A DNA stretch of 64,000 bases from an uncultured Bacteroidales bacterium. Lineage in GTDB: Bacteria > Bacteroidota > Bacteroidia > Bacteroidales > F082. Both the position numbers and the translations under genes were made by a program. Shown here piece after piece: positions 8,511-18,187 of the stretch (within the stretch, counting starts at the first letter, position 1; each line of letters opens with the position of its first letter). The DNA is taken from NCBI GenBank assembly GCA_900318085.1, contig ONJF01000001.1, forward strand, positions 1 to 64,000, given 5' to 3'. The notes beneath the pieces are model-generated. The model searched no databases. It worked only from the letters and a program-made list of their open reading frames with translations, and was not told where the DNA came from.

Positions 8511-11500
8511 GACTGTGCGTTGTTTTCGTCGTTTTTGTTCTTTTCTTCGTTGCGTTTGTCGCGTTCTTCAAGACGGTCGAGGAAGCGTTGGTTGGCTTTC
8601 TTCAAGCGGTTCTGGTCGCGTTCGCCCGCGTCAAAGGCCAGGCAGTAGGCCACGGGCAGGACGGTGACGACGAGAGGGAAGGTGAAGATGGTGCCGAAGC
8701 AGATGACCACGCCCATAGGCTCCCAGAGCAAGGTCTTGGCTATGATCATGGGGATGACCCCCAAGGCAGTGGTGGCCGAGGTGAGGAAGATGGGCCTCAT
8801 GCGGCGCAGACCGGCTTCGTAGGCGGCATCGTGCACGGCGATGTGCTCTTTGGCCTGTATCTCGCCAGCATAGTCGTACATGATGATGGCATTGCGTACG
8901 ATGATGCCAATGAGGGAGATGACACCCAACAAGGCAGTGATCGACAGGTCGAGGCCAAACAACCACAGACCGAACATGGCGCCGAAGACACACAACAGCG
9001 AGACGGATATCGAGAGGAAGGAGATGCCGATGCGTTTGTAATGTATGATCAAGACGATGAACATCACCACGATGGCTGCCATGATGGACATGAGCAGCGA
9101 TGGCATGGTTTCCTTGGTAATAGCCATGGAACCGCCTTCTTCGACGACGACATCTTCGGGGATGTCGAGCGTGTCGAGGTATTCTTGGGTTTTCTTGAAT
9201 TGCTCCAACTGTCCGCATCCTGGCATGACATCAGCCATCACGGTGATGCAACGGCGTCCGTTGCGGTGGGTCATGTTGTCGTGTTGGAAACGAGGATGGA
9301 TATCGGCCACTTGGCGTAAAGGCACCCAAGTGCCAGGAATCGAGGTGGGTACCAGCATTTCGCCTATGCCCTCATAGTCGATGTCGTGCAGGCCTTCGGT
9401 ATAGATGGTCGTAGGCAGGTTGTAGCCGCTTTCCCACATGGAGACCATCTTGTTGCCCGAAAGGGCACCCGACAGGTAGACCGAGAGCACGGCTTGCGTC
9501 ACGCCAAGGCGGTTGGCCTCGTCCATGTTCAGGTCCACTTCCACGATTTCTTCAGTGCCGTCGTAGTCGGAATGGACGAAAAACAGGTCGGGGTTTCGCT
9601 TCATGCAGGCGATGAGTGAGTCCTTGATGGGTTCAAGCTTGTCGTAGTTGTCGCCCATGATGTAGTACTCCATAGGCGCATTCACCACCTGATAGTCCAT
9701 CTGCTTGAAGCGGATTTGCGCCATTGGGAAGTGGTTCTCGTATTTCTGCGAGTATTCCTTCATCAGCGCCTTGGTGGCTTTCTCCGATTCGGTGATGACG
9801 ATAAACTGCGCATACGCCGGGGTGGGCATGGGCTCGGGGGAATAGGTTATGTGGAAACGAGGTGAGGCCATGCCAATGAAAGAGGTGACGGATTTCACGC
9901 GCTTGTCGGCCAGCAGGATTTTGGTCAGGGAATCAGCGACCGACTCGGTCTCGCTGATGGAACTGCCCGAAGCGAGATGTACCTCCACAGCAAAGCTGTC
10001 GCGCTCAGCCTTGGGCAGCATCTGGATATTGATGCGAGTGAGGAAAAACACGCCGATGGCCACGGATATGACAGAAACGATGATGGTGCCCCATTTGTGG
10101 CGGAAGCAGAGGTCGAGGAGTTTCTTATAGGATTTTTGTAGGGCATCGAAGAACTTGGATTGGATCTTCTCCAATTTCGAGCGTTTCTTGGGGTCAGAAG
10201 GTCCGATGATTCTGGCCGAAAGGTAGGGAATCACCCAGATGGCGTAAAGGAAACTGCACGAGAGTGTGATGAAGATGGCCCAAGGGAACATGTTGATGAA
10301 ATCGCCCATATTGGTGCCTTTCATCAAGGACAGCATGGGAAAGAACATGAAGGAAATGGAGCAGGTGGCGATGAGCATGGAGGTCATCAGGCTCTTGGTG
10401 GAGACGGCCGCGGAATACCAGCGGGAATGTCCCGAGTTGAGCATGTCGGTATAGCCGTCGATGACCACGACGGAGTCGTCCACGATCATGCCGAGCACGA
10501 CGATGAGGGCCGCCAAGGTGACGGTGTTCAACTCTATGCCTAATAGGTACATGATGGCCCATGCCGCCGCGATGCAGACGGGCACCGAGGTGGAAGAGAC
10601 CAAGGCCGTGCGCAAGGGGAAGAGGAAGAGCATCACCAGGATGACGATGATGATGGCTTCGATGAGGTCTTTCAGGAAAGAATGCACCGATTTGTTGACT
10701 ACCACAGGTTGGTCGGTGATGCGGTGCACATTGATGTCGGGAGGCGCCGTGGCGAGGAAGGTCTCAATCTCTTTGTTGACTTCTTCGCCGAAGGCCACCA
10801 CATTGTGCCCCGGTCGCATCTCCATCGAGAAGATGAGGCATTGGTTGCCGTTGACCAAACTGTCGGAATATTGGATGTATTGCGATGCCTCTTGGTAGCG
10901 TCGTTCGAGTCGGGCCACGTCGCGCAGGCGGATGACTTGTCCCGTGGCAGGGTCAGAGAAGACGATCAGTTCCGAGAGTTCGTAGATGTCGCTGTAGGGG
11001 ACATTCACGTGGATGACTGCCGAGCCGTCATGGTTGTCGGCCTTGCCGGTGATGGTTCGTAGGCTATGGGCGGCCAATTCTGCCGTAATCATCGAAGGCG
11101 ACACTGCGTATTGGGTCATACGGGTGGGGTCCATATAGATGGCGATTTCTTCTTTCTGTTCACCCACGATTTTGATGTTGCCCATCGTCTCGATGTTGCG
11201 AAGACGCTCCGAGAGGCGGTCGGCGAAGTCGCGCAGTTCGCGAGGCGAGCGTTGGTCGCTCTCGATGGCGAGGAGCAGGGAAGAAGCGTTGCCGAAGTCG
11301 TCGATGACCGCTGTGGTCAATACGCCTTGAGGCAGGTCGGTCTTTTGGAACAGTTCCAGTCCTTGGCGCATGCGTGACCAAGTCATCTTGGCGTCTTTGG
11401 TGTCGTTGACCAACGAGACGAAGACGAGCAGCACACCGTCTTTGGATTGCGAATAGGTCTTGGTCTTGTTCACGTCACTGAAGGTGAACAGGTATTGCTC

Positions 11501-11713
11501 GACGGGCTTGGCCACCCGTTGTTCGATTTCGTCGGCGGTGGCACCGGGGTAGATGACGGCTACCACGCCAATGCGGATGGTCACGTCGGGGAACTCGTTT
11601 TTCTTGAGCTTGGGCAGGGAGAGGAAACCAAACACAACAATGATGGCCATGAAGAAGAACACGAGTTTGTAGTTCCTCATCGCGCCTTCAACGATATTTC
11701 TTTTTTGAGCCAT
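8507..11713 (-). CDS. RND-family inner membrane efflux pump (AcrB/MMPL-like)
   Basis: This 1068-residue protein has the usual RND length. It has two sets of six transmembrane segments, each preceded by a large periplasmic loop. The proton-relay motif GMIVDDSVVVIDG, with paired Asp near residues 411-412, is intact in TM4. The second half carries GIIVRNAIIMYDYAGE and MRPIFLTSATTALGVIPM. The last 40 residues are highly charged. It probably exports drugs, bile acids or similar compounds with the adaptor and TolC; the substrate cannot be read from sequence. The second half resembles the HAE1/CusA-like 'efflux RND transporter permease' group of Bacteroidetes. Confidence 0.92.
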   Translation of the reverse strand: MAQKRNIVEGAMRNYKLVFFFMAIIVVFGFLSLPKLKKNEFPDVTIRIGVVAVIYPGATADEIEQRVAKPVEQYLFTFSDVNKTKTYSQSKDGVLLVFVSLVNDTKDAKMTWSRMRQGLELFQKTDLPQGVLTTAVIDDFGNASSLLLAIESDQRSPRELRDFADRLSERLRNIETMGNIKIVGEQKEEIAIYMDPTRMTQYAVSPSMITAELAAHSLRTITGKADNHDGSAVIHVNVPYSDIYELSELIVFSDPATGQVIRLRDVARLERRYQEASQYIQYSDSLVNGNQCLIFSMEMRPGHNVVAFGEEVNKEIETFLATAPPDINVHRITDQPVVVNKSVHSFLKDLIEAIIIVILVMLFLFPLRTALVSSTSVPVCIAAAWAIMYLLGIELNTVTLAALIVVLGMIVDDSVVVIDGYTDMLNSGHSRWYSAAVSTKSLMTSMLIATCSISFMFFPMLSLMKGTNMGDFINMFPWAIFITLSCSFLYAIWVIPYLSARIIGPSDPKKRSKLEKIQSKFFDALQKSYKKLLDLCFRHKWGTIIVSVISVAIGVFFLTRINIQMLPKAERDSFAVEVHLASGSSISETESVADSLTKILLADKRVKSVTSFIGMASPRFHITYSPEPMPTPAYAQFIVITESEKATKALMKEYSQKYENHFPMAQIRFKQMDYQVVNAPMEYYIMGDNYDKLEPIKDSLIACMKRNPDLFFVHSDYDGTEEIVEVDLNMDEANRLGVTQAVLSVYLSGALSGNKMVSMWESGYNLPTTIYTEGLHDIDYEGIGEMLVPTSIPGTWVPLRQVADIHPRFQHDNMTHRNGRRCITVMADVMPGCGQLEQFKKTQEYLDTLDIPEDVVVEEGGSMAITKETMPSLLMSIMAAIVVMFIVLIIHYKRIGISFLSISVSLLCVFGAMFGLWLFGLDLSITALLGVISLIGIIVRNAIIMYDYAGEIQAKEHIAVHDAAYEAGLRRMRPIFLTSATTALGVIPMIIAKTLLWEPMGVVICFGTIFTFPLVVTVLPVAYCLAFDAGERDQNRLKKANQRFLDRLEERDKRNEEKNKNDENNAQS

Positions 11714-11728
11714 AGTATTCGTTTTTTT

Positions 11729-11799
11729 GACTGCGGGACTGCGGGACTGCGGGACGATTTAAGAGTCTCGCAGTCCCGTAGTCCCGCGGTCTCGTAGTC
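11729..11799. repeat. Octamer array and its complementary array
   Basis: The left arm (11729-11755) is 8-bp units of CTGCGGGA in register. The right arm (11765-11799) is TCTCGCAG, TCCCGTAG, TCCCGCGG, TCTCGTAG, the degenerate reverse complement. It sits inside the RND operon between adaptor and pump. A second member is at 31073-31148. Confidence 0.85.
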
Positions 11800-11831
11800 A
11801 CATGTTTTTGAGTTTATTCATTGCCAATCCG

Positions 11832-12851
11832 TTAAAACGATACTTTGGATCCGTTGTAGAGTTTCTGGTAGCCTGCCGTGATGATGGTATCGCCGCTTTG
11901 GAGGCCGCTGTCGACCATCACGCCGTTTTTCACGAAGCCGCCCACCTTGATGTTGCGCCGGTAGGCCTTGCCGTTTTTCACGGTCCACACGTCGGCGCCT
12001 TCAGGCATGGTCAGTACGCACGAGGAAGGGACCACGATGCCCGACGCTTCCGAAAGCGAGAGCTTGATTTTGGCCACCATGCCGGGGAGGATGTCCTTGT
12101 TTGCGACAGGCACTTTGGCTTTGATGGTATAGGTGTGTCCCATGGGATTGGAGACAAACGACTTATCGATGATCTCGATGGTCTTGGTCAGGTTGTTCAA
12201 GCCGGGGAAAGTGGCTTCGGCCTGGTCGCCCACCTGGATGATGCCGATTTCCTTTTCGGGGACGGAGAACTCAACGATCATCTTGTTCATGTCGATGATA
12301 CGGCAGAAAGGGGTGGAGGGGAGCAGGTTCTCACCCGTGGTATGTTCTTCCATGCTGATGAAGCCTTCTTGGGGCGCACGCAAGGTGCATTCGTTCAGCT
12401 GCTTGCGTGTCGTGATCTCGGTTTGTCTGGCTTTTTCGAGGTCGGTCTCCATCTGCACCCATCGCACGTCGGGGATGCCGCCTTCGTCATGCACTTGCTT
12501 CAGGCGGTTGTAGCCGTCTTCGGCTTGGTTGAGGGTGGCCAGGGCCGCGTCATGGATGCTTTTGGCCGAAGTCTCGTCAACACGGGCAATCAAAGCGCCT
12601 TTCTTGACATGTTGCCCGTTTTTGACATAGACACCCGTCAATTTGCCGCCCAAAGGAAACGAAACTGGGAGCTCCATCTCGCTCTTGGTGGTCCCGACAT
12701 AATTGCGCAAATTGTTGTCGTCGGTTTGCGAAATGACACTGATCTCAACGGGAATGGTGGGGTCGAAGGTTTGCTTTTGTGCTTTCTTTTTGCCACATCC
12801 CAGAAGAAGGAATGGGATGAGCAATAAACAAATGGTTCTATATCGCATCAT
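11832..12851 (-). CDS. RND efflux periplasmic adaptor lipoprotein (HlyD/MFP family)
   Basis: This 339-residue membrane-fusion protein starts with a lipoprotein signal: the lipobox LLLGC puts the acylated Cys at about residue 19. It then shows the lipoyl/barrel half-motif GKLTGVYVKNGQHVKKGALIARVD (about 70-93), a coiled-coil hairpin, and the returning half TLRAPQEGFISMEEHTTGENL. A beta-barrel and membrane-proximal domain follow. It bridges the inner membrane pump and TolC. It is first in the operon; the 118-bp gap to the pump is filled by the octamer repeat. Confidence 0.92.
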   Translation of the reverse strand: MMRYRTICLLLIPFLLLGCGKKKAQKQTFDPTIPVEISVISQTDDNNLRNYVGTTKSEMELPVSFPLGGKLTGVYVKNGQHVKKGALIARVDETSAKSIHDAALATLNQAEDGYNRLKQVHDEGGIPDVRWVQMETDLEKARQTEITTRKQLNECTLRAPQEGFISMEEHTTGENLLPSTPFCRIIDMNKMIVEFSVPEKEIGIIQVGDQAEATFPGLNNLTKTIEIIDKSFVSNPMGHTYTIKAKVPVANKDILPGMVAKIKLSLSEASGIVVPSSCVLTMPEGADVWTVKNGKAYRRNIKVGGFVKNGVMVDSGLQSGDTIITAGYQKLYNGSKVSF

Positions 12852-12870
12852 AGTGAAAAACTTTAATGCG

Positions 12871-12878
12871 CAAAAATA
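12871..12878 (-). promoter_or_regulatory. -7 box for the RND operon
   Basis: TATTTTTG on the minus strand is 20 bp upstream of the adaptor start at 12851. Confidence 0.6.
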
Positions 12879-12948
12879 AGGAAATAATAAACATTGTTTC
12901 CCGAAAAGAGTATTGTGTCTGCAAAAAAAGAGATTAAAAGCTTCGGTG

Positions 12949-15336
12949 TCAATTCAATTGCTGTCCTGAAACATTGTATCGTTTTCCGTCCTTGACGATG
13001 ACGATGTGGCCGTTTTCAAGCAGTTTTTTTACGGTTGGACCTTCTGGCTCATCGTGGTTTTCGTTGGTTCCGAAGTCATTCTTCACGATGGGGTCGGACC
13101 AGATGATCTCCGACTCGACGCCGTTGGCAAAGACTTCGCTGATGCCGAATCTGTATTCGCCGGCGAGGGCGTTGCCCCAAGTCTCGTCGAGGTATGACAT
13201 TCCAGCGACATTGTCGGCCAGCATCACGGCGTTGCCTTCGCTGTCGGCACGATAGATGCGGTAGCTCACGATTTGTTCAAGTCTGCATTTGATTTCATAA
13301 ATGAGAATGGAGTGGTCATTGGCAACGAACATGGCGTCTTTTCCGTCGTATTTTCCGGTGCAAGCCCCCAGCCCGAAGGTATAGTCCCAACCTGGATCCA
13401 ACAATGGGCGGTCAAGTATGGTATTATTGGTGATGTCATAATCATAGATCCCTGATTCTCTTGTGAATAAAAGATGCGGGCTCCCGTCTTTAGCAGTAAA
13501 ATATCCCCAACCAAAAGTGTAATCAGGTAACGCCGGACTGGATTGTATGAGTTGGCCTTGACGGTCATAAAGTCTGGTTAGGTTATTCTTTTCGAGCCAA
13601 AAGCCGTCATATTCGGGGTCGTAAGTGATATCACCAAACCAGTTGCCGATTGTTAAGCTGTCGATAATCGTTTTGTTGTCGAGGTCAACCTGATATAGCA
13701 GTTGAAGTGCGGAATGGGAAGTGTTGCAATAGAAGTAGGTTCCGTCGTAATCCAAGCCAACGGCGTCAAAGTCGTTTCTTAAGTTGAACTGTTCCACCAA
13801 GTCTCCGTTCATGGTGAATTTGCCAAACGCGAACGGAGGAGTGTTCCATTCAGCGTATGTGACATATATGTACTCGCCGTCGGTGGCCACTCCACTGCCT
13901 TCCTCATTGAGGTCAAATTGTTTCAAGAGGGTCATCTCGGTATCGGCGCGGCTCCACGAAAGTCTCACGCTTGTGCTATTTGGATTATTCGCTTCTGGTG
14001 AATAGCTTGCCGTGATTTGTCCGATAGGGCGGCAACAGAAGACGGCCTCGATATTTATGGTGTCATTTTCAACCGCGAAAGTGAACGATGGGTCGTTGGA
14101 GATGGTCCGCCCTTCTTTTTTCCAACAATAGAAATCATGGTCGTCAGTAGGGAAAGCGGTAAGTGTGCACGAATCGCCGATATGGTATGCTCCCTCACCT
14201 TCGACGGTGCCTGCGTCGGATGGAGACACGGAGGCATTCACGAGACAAGGATCGTATTGCGGGATGATGTCGAGAATGGCATAGTTGTTATTGTTGAAAT
14301 TGAATCCGATGGGGTTCAAGTTCCCTATGGCAAAATAGCCATTGGCGACGCCCCATCCCCAGTTGAAATGGAAAAGTCCGTCGCTGTCGTATCCGTCGCA
14401 GACGAAAGAGTGGCCACCACTGCCATACCCGACATATTGTATGGGCTGGCGTAAGTCAAGGTTAGCCTTCAATAGCGAACTCCATTCTTCATTGCTGTAA
14501 CTCGATCTTTTTTCCTTGTGGATCTGCCTTGAATAATCGAAATAGCGTCTCAAGGCTTTGGGTACATCATCTGTGCTGGCGTTTGAACCGCTGGTGCCAT
14601 ATTGCATATTCACCGCGATGCCACAATGGGACAACAAAGTCGCCACGGCCAGAACCTCGGCTTCGCTTGAGTTTTCGGTCAGCGAATCGGGCATGTGTTC
14701 CCAGTCGTAGACGGTGTTGCCGAAGTCCGCCGCGCCATAGGGATAGGAATGGGACCCCCAACCTTTGGCCGGATAGCCCCAATAGTGCATGATTTGCGCC
14801 ATGGCCACGGCCACGCAGCCCACCTCGGCATGGTCGCAGGGACCGGTCATGGTAGGGCAGAGGCTGTTGTAGAGGCATCCCTGCTCCCACATTTCGGTCA
14901 ATAGAGGTTCAACGGCCTTGATTGACTTGCTTTCGTTGAGCCTGCCAGTGGCCTTCACCAGTTCCCATTGCCTTGCTGTGGCTTCGTCTGCCTCAATATG
15001 GTTTTCGATGCCGTATTGTATCCTTGCCACGAAATCCTGGAGATAGCCTTCCATCTGTACAGGCACATTGTTTGGATCGAAGCGGCCTTCGTGGGAATAG
15101 CCGATGATGGGCGTCTCGCAGTCGTCAGCAGCCACAATGACGAAGCCATCTGAGGTGTTGAAGACATAAAAGGCGGCGGCGCCATTGCCCGTCCGATAGG
15201 TGGCTGTAAGTTGCAAATCGTGGGTGCCCATATAGCGGGAAGCGATGGCTGTGGCGGTTTCAAGGTTGACGGGATGTGCCAAGGCGCACATTGTCAACCC
15301 GAAAACGGCAAGGCAGAGTAAAAGGATACGTTTCAT
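12949..15336 (-). CDS. Secreted C10-family (streptopain-like) cysteine protease, paralogue 2
   Basis: This 795-residue paralogue of the protein at 4653-7100 has the same domain order: signal peptide (1-20), Spi-like propeptide, C10 catalytic domain with Cys173 (EVGCVAVAMAQIMHYWG) and His309 (GGHSFVCDGY), FNWGWG, an InlB-like repeat, a propeller-like region and the tail IVKDGKRYNVSGQQLN. The ATG at 15336 is chosen; an in-frame TTG three codons upstream would only add MSH. It begins 19 bp after the tex stop with no visible promoter, so it may be read from tex. The two copies are close but not identical, which suggests an old duplication. Confidence 0.88.
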   Translation of the reverse strand: MKRILLLCLAVFGLTMCALAHPVNLETATAIASRYMGTHDLQLTATYRTGNGAAAFYVFNTSDGFVIVAADDCETPIIGYSHEGRFDPNNVPVQMEGYLQDFVARIQYGIENHIEADEATARQWELVKATGRLNESKSIKAVEPLLTEMWEQGCLYNSLCPTMTGPCDHAEVGCVAVAMAQIMHYWGYPAKGWGSHSYPYGAADFGNTVYDWEHMPDSLTENSSEAEVLAVATLLSHCGIAVNMQYGTSGSNASTDDVPKALRRYFDYSRQIHKEKRSSYSNEEWSSLLKANLDLRQPIQYVGYGSGGHSFVCDGYDSDGLFHFNWGWGVANGYFAIGNLNPIGFNFNNNNYAILDIIPQYDPCLVNASVSPSDAGTVEGEGAYHIGDSCTLTAFPTDDHDFYCWKKEGRTISNDPSFTFAVENDTINIEAVFCCRPIGQITASYSPEANNPNSTSVRLSWSRADTEMTLLKQFDLNEEGSGVATDGEYIYVTYAEWNTPPFAFGKFTMNGDLVEQFNLRNDFDAVGLDYDGTYFYCNTSHSALQLLYQVDLDNKTIIDSLTIGNWFGDITYDPEYDGFWLEKNNLTRLYDRQGQLIQSSPALPDYTFGWGYFTAKDGSPHLLFTRESGIYDYDITNNTILDRPLLDPGWDYTFGLGACTGKYDGKDAMFVANDHSILIYEIKCRLEQIVSYRIYRADSEGNAVMLADNVAGMSYLDETWGNALAGEYRFGISEVFANGVESEIIWSDPIVKNDFGTNENHDEPEGPTVKKLLENGHIVIVKDGKRYNVSGQQLN

Positions 15337-15355
15337 ATGGCTCAATAATGCGTTC

Positions 15356-17488
15356 TTATAGTTTCATGGTTAAACTGATTCTGTTTCGGTTCACATCCAC
15401 TTCCAAGACCTTTACGCGTACCTTCTGGTTAAGGTGCACCACCTCGTTCGGGTCTTTGATGTAATGGTCGGCCATCTGGCTGATGTGGACGAGGCCGTCT
15501 TGGTGCACGCCGATGTCGACAAAGGCACCGAAAGCTGTGATGTTGGTGATGATGCCGTTGAGGGTCATCCCGACACGCAAGTCGTTGATGGTGCGTATGT
15601 TCTTGTCGAATTCGAAGGCCTCGAAGGTCTTACGCGGGTCGCGGCCAGGTTTGTCCAACTCGGTGAGGATGTCATTGATGGTTTCCAAGCCAAAATGCTC
15701 TTCTACAAACTCTTCCGGCTTGATTCGGGCGATGAGTTCCTTGTTGCCGATGAGGTCTTTCACTTTCACGCCCAGTTTCTTGGCCATCTTTTCCACGATG
15801 TGGTAGCTCTCGGGATGGACGGCACTCTGGTCCAAGGGGTTGTCACCATTATGGATGCGCAGGAAGCCGGCGCATTGCTCGAAGGCTTTGTCGCCGAGGC
15901 GTGGTACGCCATAGAGTTGTTGGCGCGTCTTGAAGCCGCCGATTTCGTCGCGGTAGTGGACGATGTTGTATGCCAATGTGGGCCCCACACCGCTGACATA
16001 TGACAACAGCTGTTGGCTGGCGGTGTTGAGCTCCACGCCGACGGCGTTCACGCAACTCTCCACGGTCTGGTCAAGGCTCTCGCTGAGTTTCTTTTGGTCC
16101 ACATCGTGCTGGTACTGTCCCACGCCGATGCTCTTCGGGTCGATCTTCACCAACTCGGCCAGCGGGTCCATCAGTCGGCGTCCGATGCTGACCGCGCCGC
16201 GCACGGTGATGTCGTAGTCGGGGAACTCGTCGCGGGCGATTTTGGAGGCGGAATACACCGAGGCGCCGCTCTCGCTCACCATCACGGCCATCAGGTCGCG
16301 GTCGAACTTGATGGAGCGGATGAAGTCCTCGGTCTCGCGTCCCGCCGTGCCGTTGCCGATGGCGATGACCTTGATTCTATAGGCATCCACGAGGCTCTTG
16401 ATCTTGCGCATGGCACCCACCGTGTCTGACTTGGGCGGGTGGGGGTAGATGGTTTCATTGTGGAGCAAGGCACCTGTCTCACTTAAAACCACCACTTTGC
16501 AGCCCGTACGGAAACCTGGGTCGATGGCAAGGACGCGCTTCTGGCCCATAGGGGCGGCGAGGAGCAGCTGCTTAAGGTTCTCGGCGAAGACGCGGATGGC
16601 GGTCTCGTCGGCCTTCTCCTTATAATAATTGCGTATCTCGGTCTCGATGGATGGTTCAAGCAGGCGTTTCCATGAGTCGGCGATGGCCTCGCGCACGAGT
16701 TCGGAGGATTCGTTGTCATTCTTCAGGAAGATGCTCTCCAAAGAATTGAGCACAAAGTCATCGTCCACTTTGATTTTCAGCTTCACCATGCCTTCTTCCT
16801 CAGCACGGAACAGGGCAAGGAGGCGATGTGAGGGTGCCTCGGAAATTGGCTCGCGGAAGTCGAAATACTGCTGGTAGGTCTTGCCTTCCTCTTCCTTGCC
16901 TTTGACCACGGCGGAGCTGATGTCGCCCTGCATGTGGAAGATCTTACGGATGCGGTTGCGCCCGTTGATGTTCTCCGAGACCCATTCGGCCATGATGTCC
17001 TTCGCGCCTTGCAGGGCTTCCTCGATGTCGTTAACGCCCTTGCCTGCGTTGACATAACGCGCTGCGAGGCGGTCCACCATATCCACGTTCTGCGCCATGA
17101 TTTGTGCGGCAAGCGGCTCCAGACCTTTCTCGCGGGCGATGGCGGCGCGGGTGCGGCGTTTGGGTTTGTAGGGCAAATACAAATCCTCAACTTCCTGCAA
17201 GGTCTTGGCGTTCAGTATCTTTTGTTCCAGTTCAGGCGTAAGTTTCTCCTGCTCGCGGATGGAGGCGATGACGCTTTCTTTGCGTTTTTGCAGTTCGGTG
17301 AGTTGCTCGAGGCGTTTCTGCACAGCGGCCACATTCTCTTCGTTCATCGTGCCTGTCATTTCCTTGCGGTAGCGGGCGATGAAGGGGATGGTGGCGCCTT
17401 CGTCGAAGAGGCGAATGACATTGGCCACATGATGAGCGGCGAGGTTGAGTTCTTGCGCGATTTGCGGGGTGAAGTCTATGTTTTGCAT
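15356..17488 (-). CDS. tex: Tex family RNA-binding protein (S1 domain)
   Basis: This 710-residue protein has the normal Tex length. It has the N-terminal HTH region, the YqgF/RNase H-like fold with LAIDPGFRTGCKVVVL (about 318-333), helix-hairpin-helix pairs (SYVSGVGPTLAYNIV), and a C-terminal S1 RNA-binding domain (about 640-710, GIITNITAFGAFVDIGVHQDGLVHIS). Tex is a conserved nucleic-acid-binding factor linked to transcription and RNA metabolism. The start at 17488 is chosen because homology begins at MQNIDFTPQ; an in-frame upstream ATG would read through the AATGCGG repeat. The TAATTTTG box at 17509-17516 supports this. Confidence 0.93.
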   Translation of the reverse strand: MQNIDFTPQIAQELNLAAHHVANVIRLFDEGATIPFIARYRKEMTGTMNEENVAAVQKRLEQLTELQKRKESVIASIREQEKLTPELEQKILNAKTLQEVEDLYLPYKPKRRTRAAIAREKGLEPLAAQIMAQNVDMVDRLAARYVNAGKGVNDIEEALQGAKDIMAEWVSENINGRNRIRKIFHMQGDISSAVVKGKEEEGKTYQQYFDFREPISEAPSHRLLALFRAEEEGMVKLKIKVDDDFVLNSLESIFLKNDNESSELVREAIADSWKRLLEPSIETEIRNYYKEKADETAIRVFAENLKQLLLAAPMGQKRVLAIDPGFRTGCKVVVLSETGALLHNETIYPHPPKSDTVGAMRKIKSLVDAYRIKVIAIGNGTAGRETEDFIRSIKFDRDLMAVMVSESGASVYSASKIARDEFPDYDITVRGAVSIGRRLMDPLAELVKIDPKSIGVGQYQHDVDQKKLSESLDQTVESCVNAVGVELNTASQQLLSYVSGVGPTLAYNIVHYRDEIGGFKTRQQLYGVPRLGDKAFEQCAGFLRIHNGDNPLDQSAVHPESYHIVEKMAKKLGVKVKDLIGNKELIARIKPEEFVEEHFGLETINDILTELDKPGRDPRKTFEAFEFDKNIRTINDLRVGMTLNGIITNITAFGAFVDIGVHQDGLVHISQMADHYIKDPNEVVHLNQKVRVKVLEVDVNRNRISLTMKL

Positions 17489-17508
17489 AGTTTCAATAAT
17501 TAAAGGCA

Positions 17509-17516
17509 CAAAATTA
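17509..17516 (-). promoter_or_regulatory. -7 box for tex
   Basis: TAATTTTG on the minus strand is 20 bp upstream of the chosen tex start. Confidence 0.55.
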
Positions 17517-17527
17517 AGGAAAAAAAC

Positions 17528-17661
17528 AATGCGAAATGTGGAACGTAAATGTAGAATGCTGAATGCGGAATGCTGAAATTGCAGATTCAACGAAGTCAAT
17601 GACGGCGATATCCAGCGTCGCTTTGCGCCATTCCGCATTCATAATTTCACATTCCGCATTC
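17528..17661. repeat. Heptamer array (GAATGCN type) and complementary array
   Basis: GAATGCT/GAATGCG units lie at about 17553-17576, and the reverse-complement units CATTCCG, CATTCAT, CATTCCG, CATTCAA at 17628-17661. The divergent tex and small-membrane-protein promoters flank it. Sister elements are at 38593 and 57392. Confidence 0.85.
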
Positions 17662-17672
17662 AAAAAAATTAC

Positions 17673-17680
17673 TATCTTTG
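17673..17680 (+). promoter_or_regulatory. -7 box for the small membrane protein
   Basis: TATCTTTG is 18 bp upstream of the ATG at 17699, immediately after the heptamer element. Confidence 0.6.
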
Positions 17681-17698
17681 CAGCAAATTGTAACAATT

Positions 17699-18007
17699 AT
17701 GTCCATATTAGTCTTTCTCTTCGGATTGTTGGCGGGCTGTCTTTTGGCAGTCATCGTCGGTTTGATTGGCTCACATCGCCGCATCGGTTTCGGTTGGGCC
17801 TTCCTGCTTTCAGTAGTGACTTCACCCATCATTGGCCTTATTGTGACATTGTGTACGCCCAAGTTGGAAACCAAAGACCGCAAATGGGGCTGTCTAGGTA
17901 CGCTGATCGGCATTGTGATGTTGGTGCTTCTTGTCATGGTGGTGCTCATGTTGTTGCCTGACTTGTACGAACAATTGCAGTCGTGGTTCCAATCCTTGAA
18001 ATCTTAA
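17699..18007 (+). CDS. Small membrane protein of unknown function
   Basis: This 102-residue protein has three hydrophobic segments: residues about 1-22 (SILVFLFGLLAGCLLAVIVG), 31-52 and 68-90. A short polar tail follows. I do not recognise a family and assign no function. The ATG at 17699 is preferred over an in-frame upstream start at 17678 because the -7 box at 17673-17680 overlaps the earlier one. It is followed by about 200 bp of repeat-rich sequence. Confidence 0.65.
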   Translation: MSILVFLFGLLAGCLLAVIVGLIGSHRRIGFGWAFLLSVVTSPIIGLIVTLCTPKLETKDRKWGCLGTLIGIVMLVLLVMVVLMLLPDLYEQLQSWFQSLKS

Positions 18008-18049
18008 GTGATGAGGGGCTTTAGTGACATATTCAACGCTGGATTACGA

Positions 18050-18156
18050 GACTATGACTTGTGACTATGACAATGACTGCTTCAATCAAGGGTTGAAACT
18101 TCAAACCTCCTGTTAAAGCAGTCATGGTCATGGTCAATGGTCATGGTCAAAAAGTC
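18050..18156. repeat. GACTATGAC-word array and complementary GTCATGGTC array
   Basis: The left side (18050-18080) has repeated GACTATGAC-like words; the right side (18118-18156) has GTCATGGTCATGGTCAATGG-type words, roughly the reverse complement. Units are less regular (6-9 bp) than in the other arrays. It fills most of the 199-bp gap before the HAD gene; nothing else is recognisable in the gap except the -7 box at 18188-18195. Confidence 0.65.
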
Positions 18157-18187
18157 CAGTGTCCCGAAATAAAAAGGAATAGCAGTC

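Noticed and set aside
11802-12827. A 341-residue plus-strand frame opposite the RND adaptor.
   Set aside because: Antisense shadow of a gene with clear HlyD motifs, a lipobox and a promoter.
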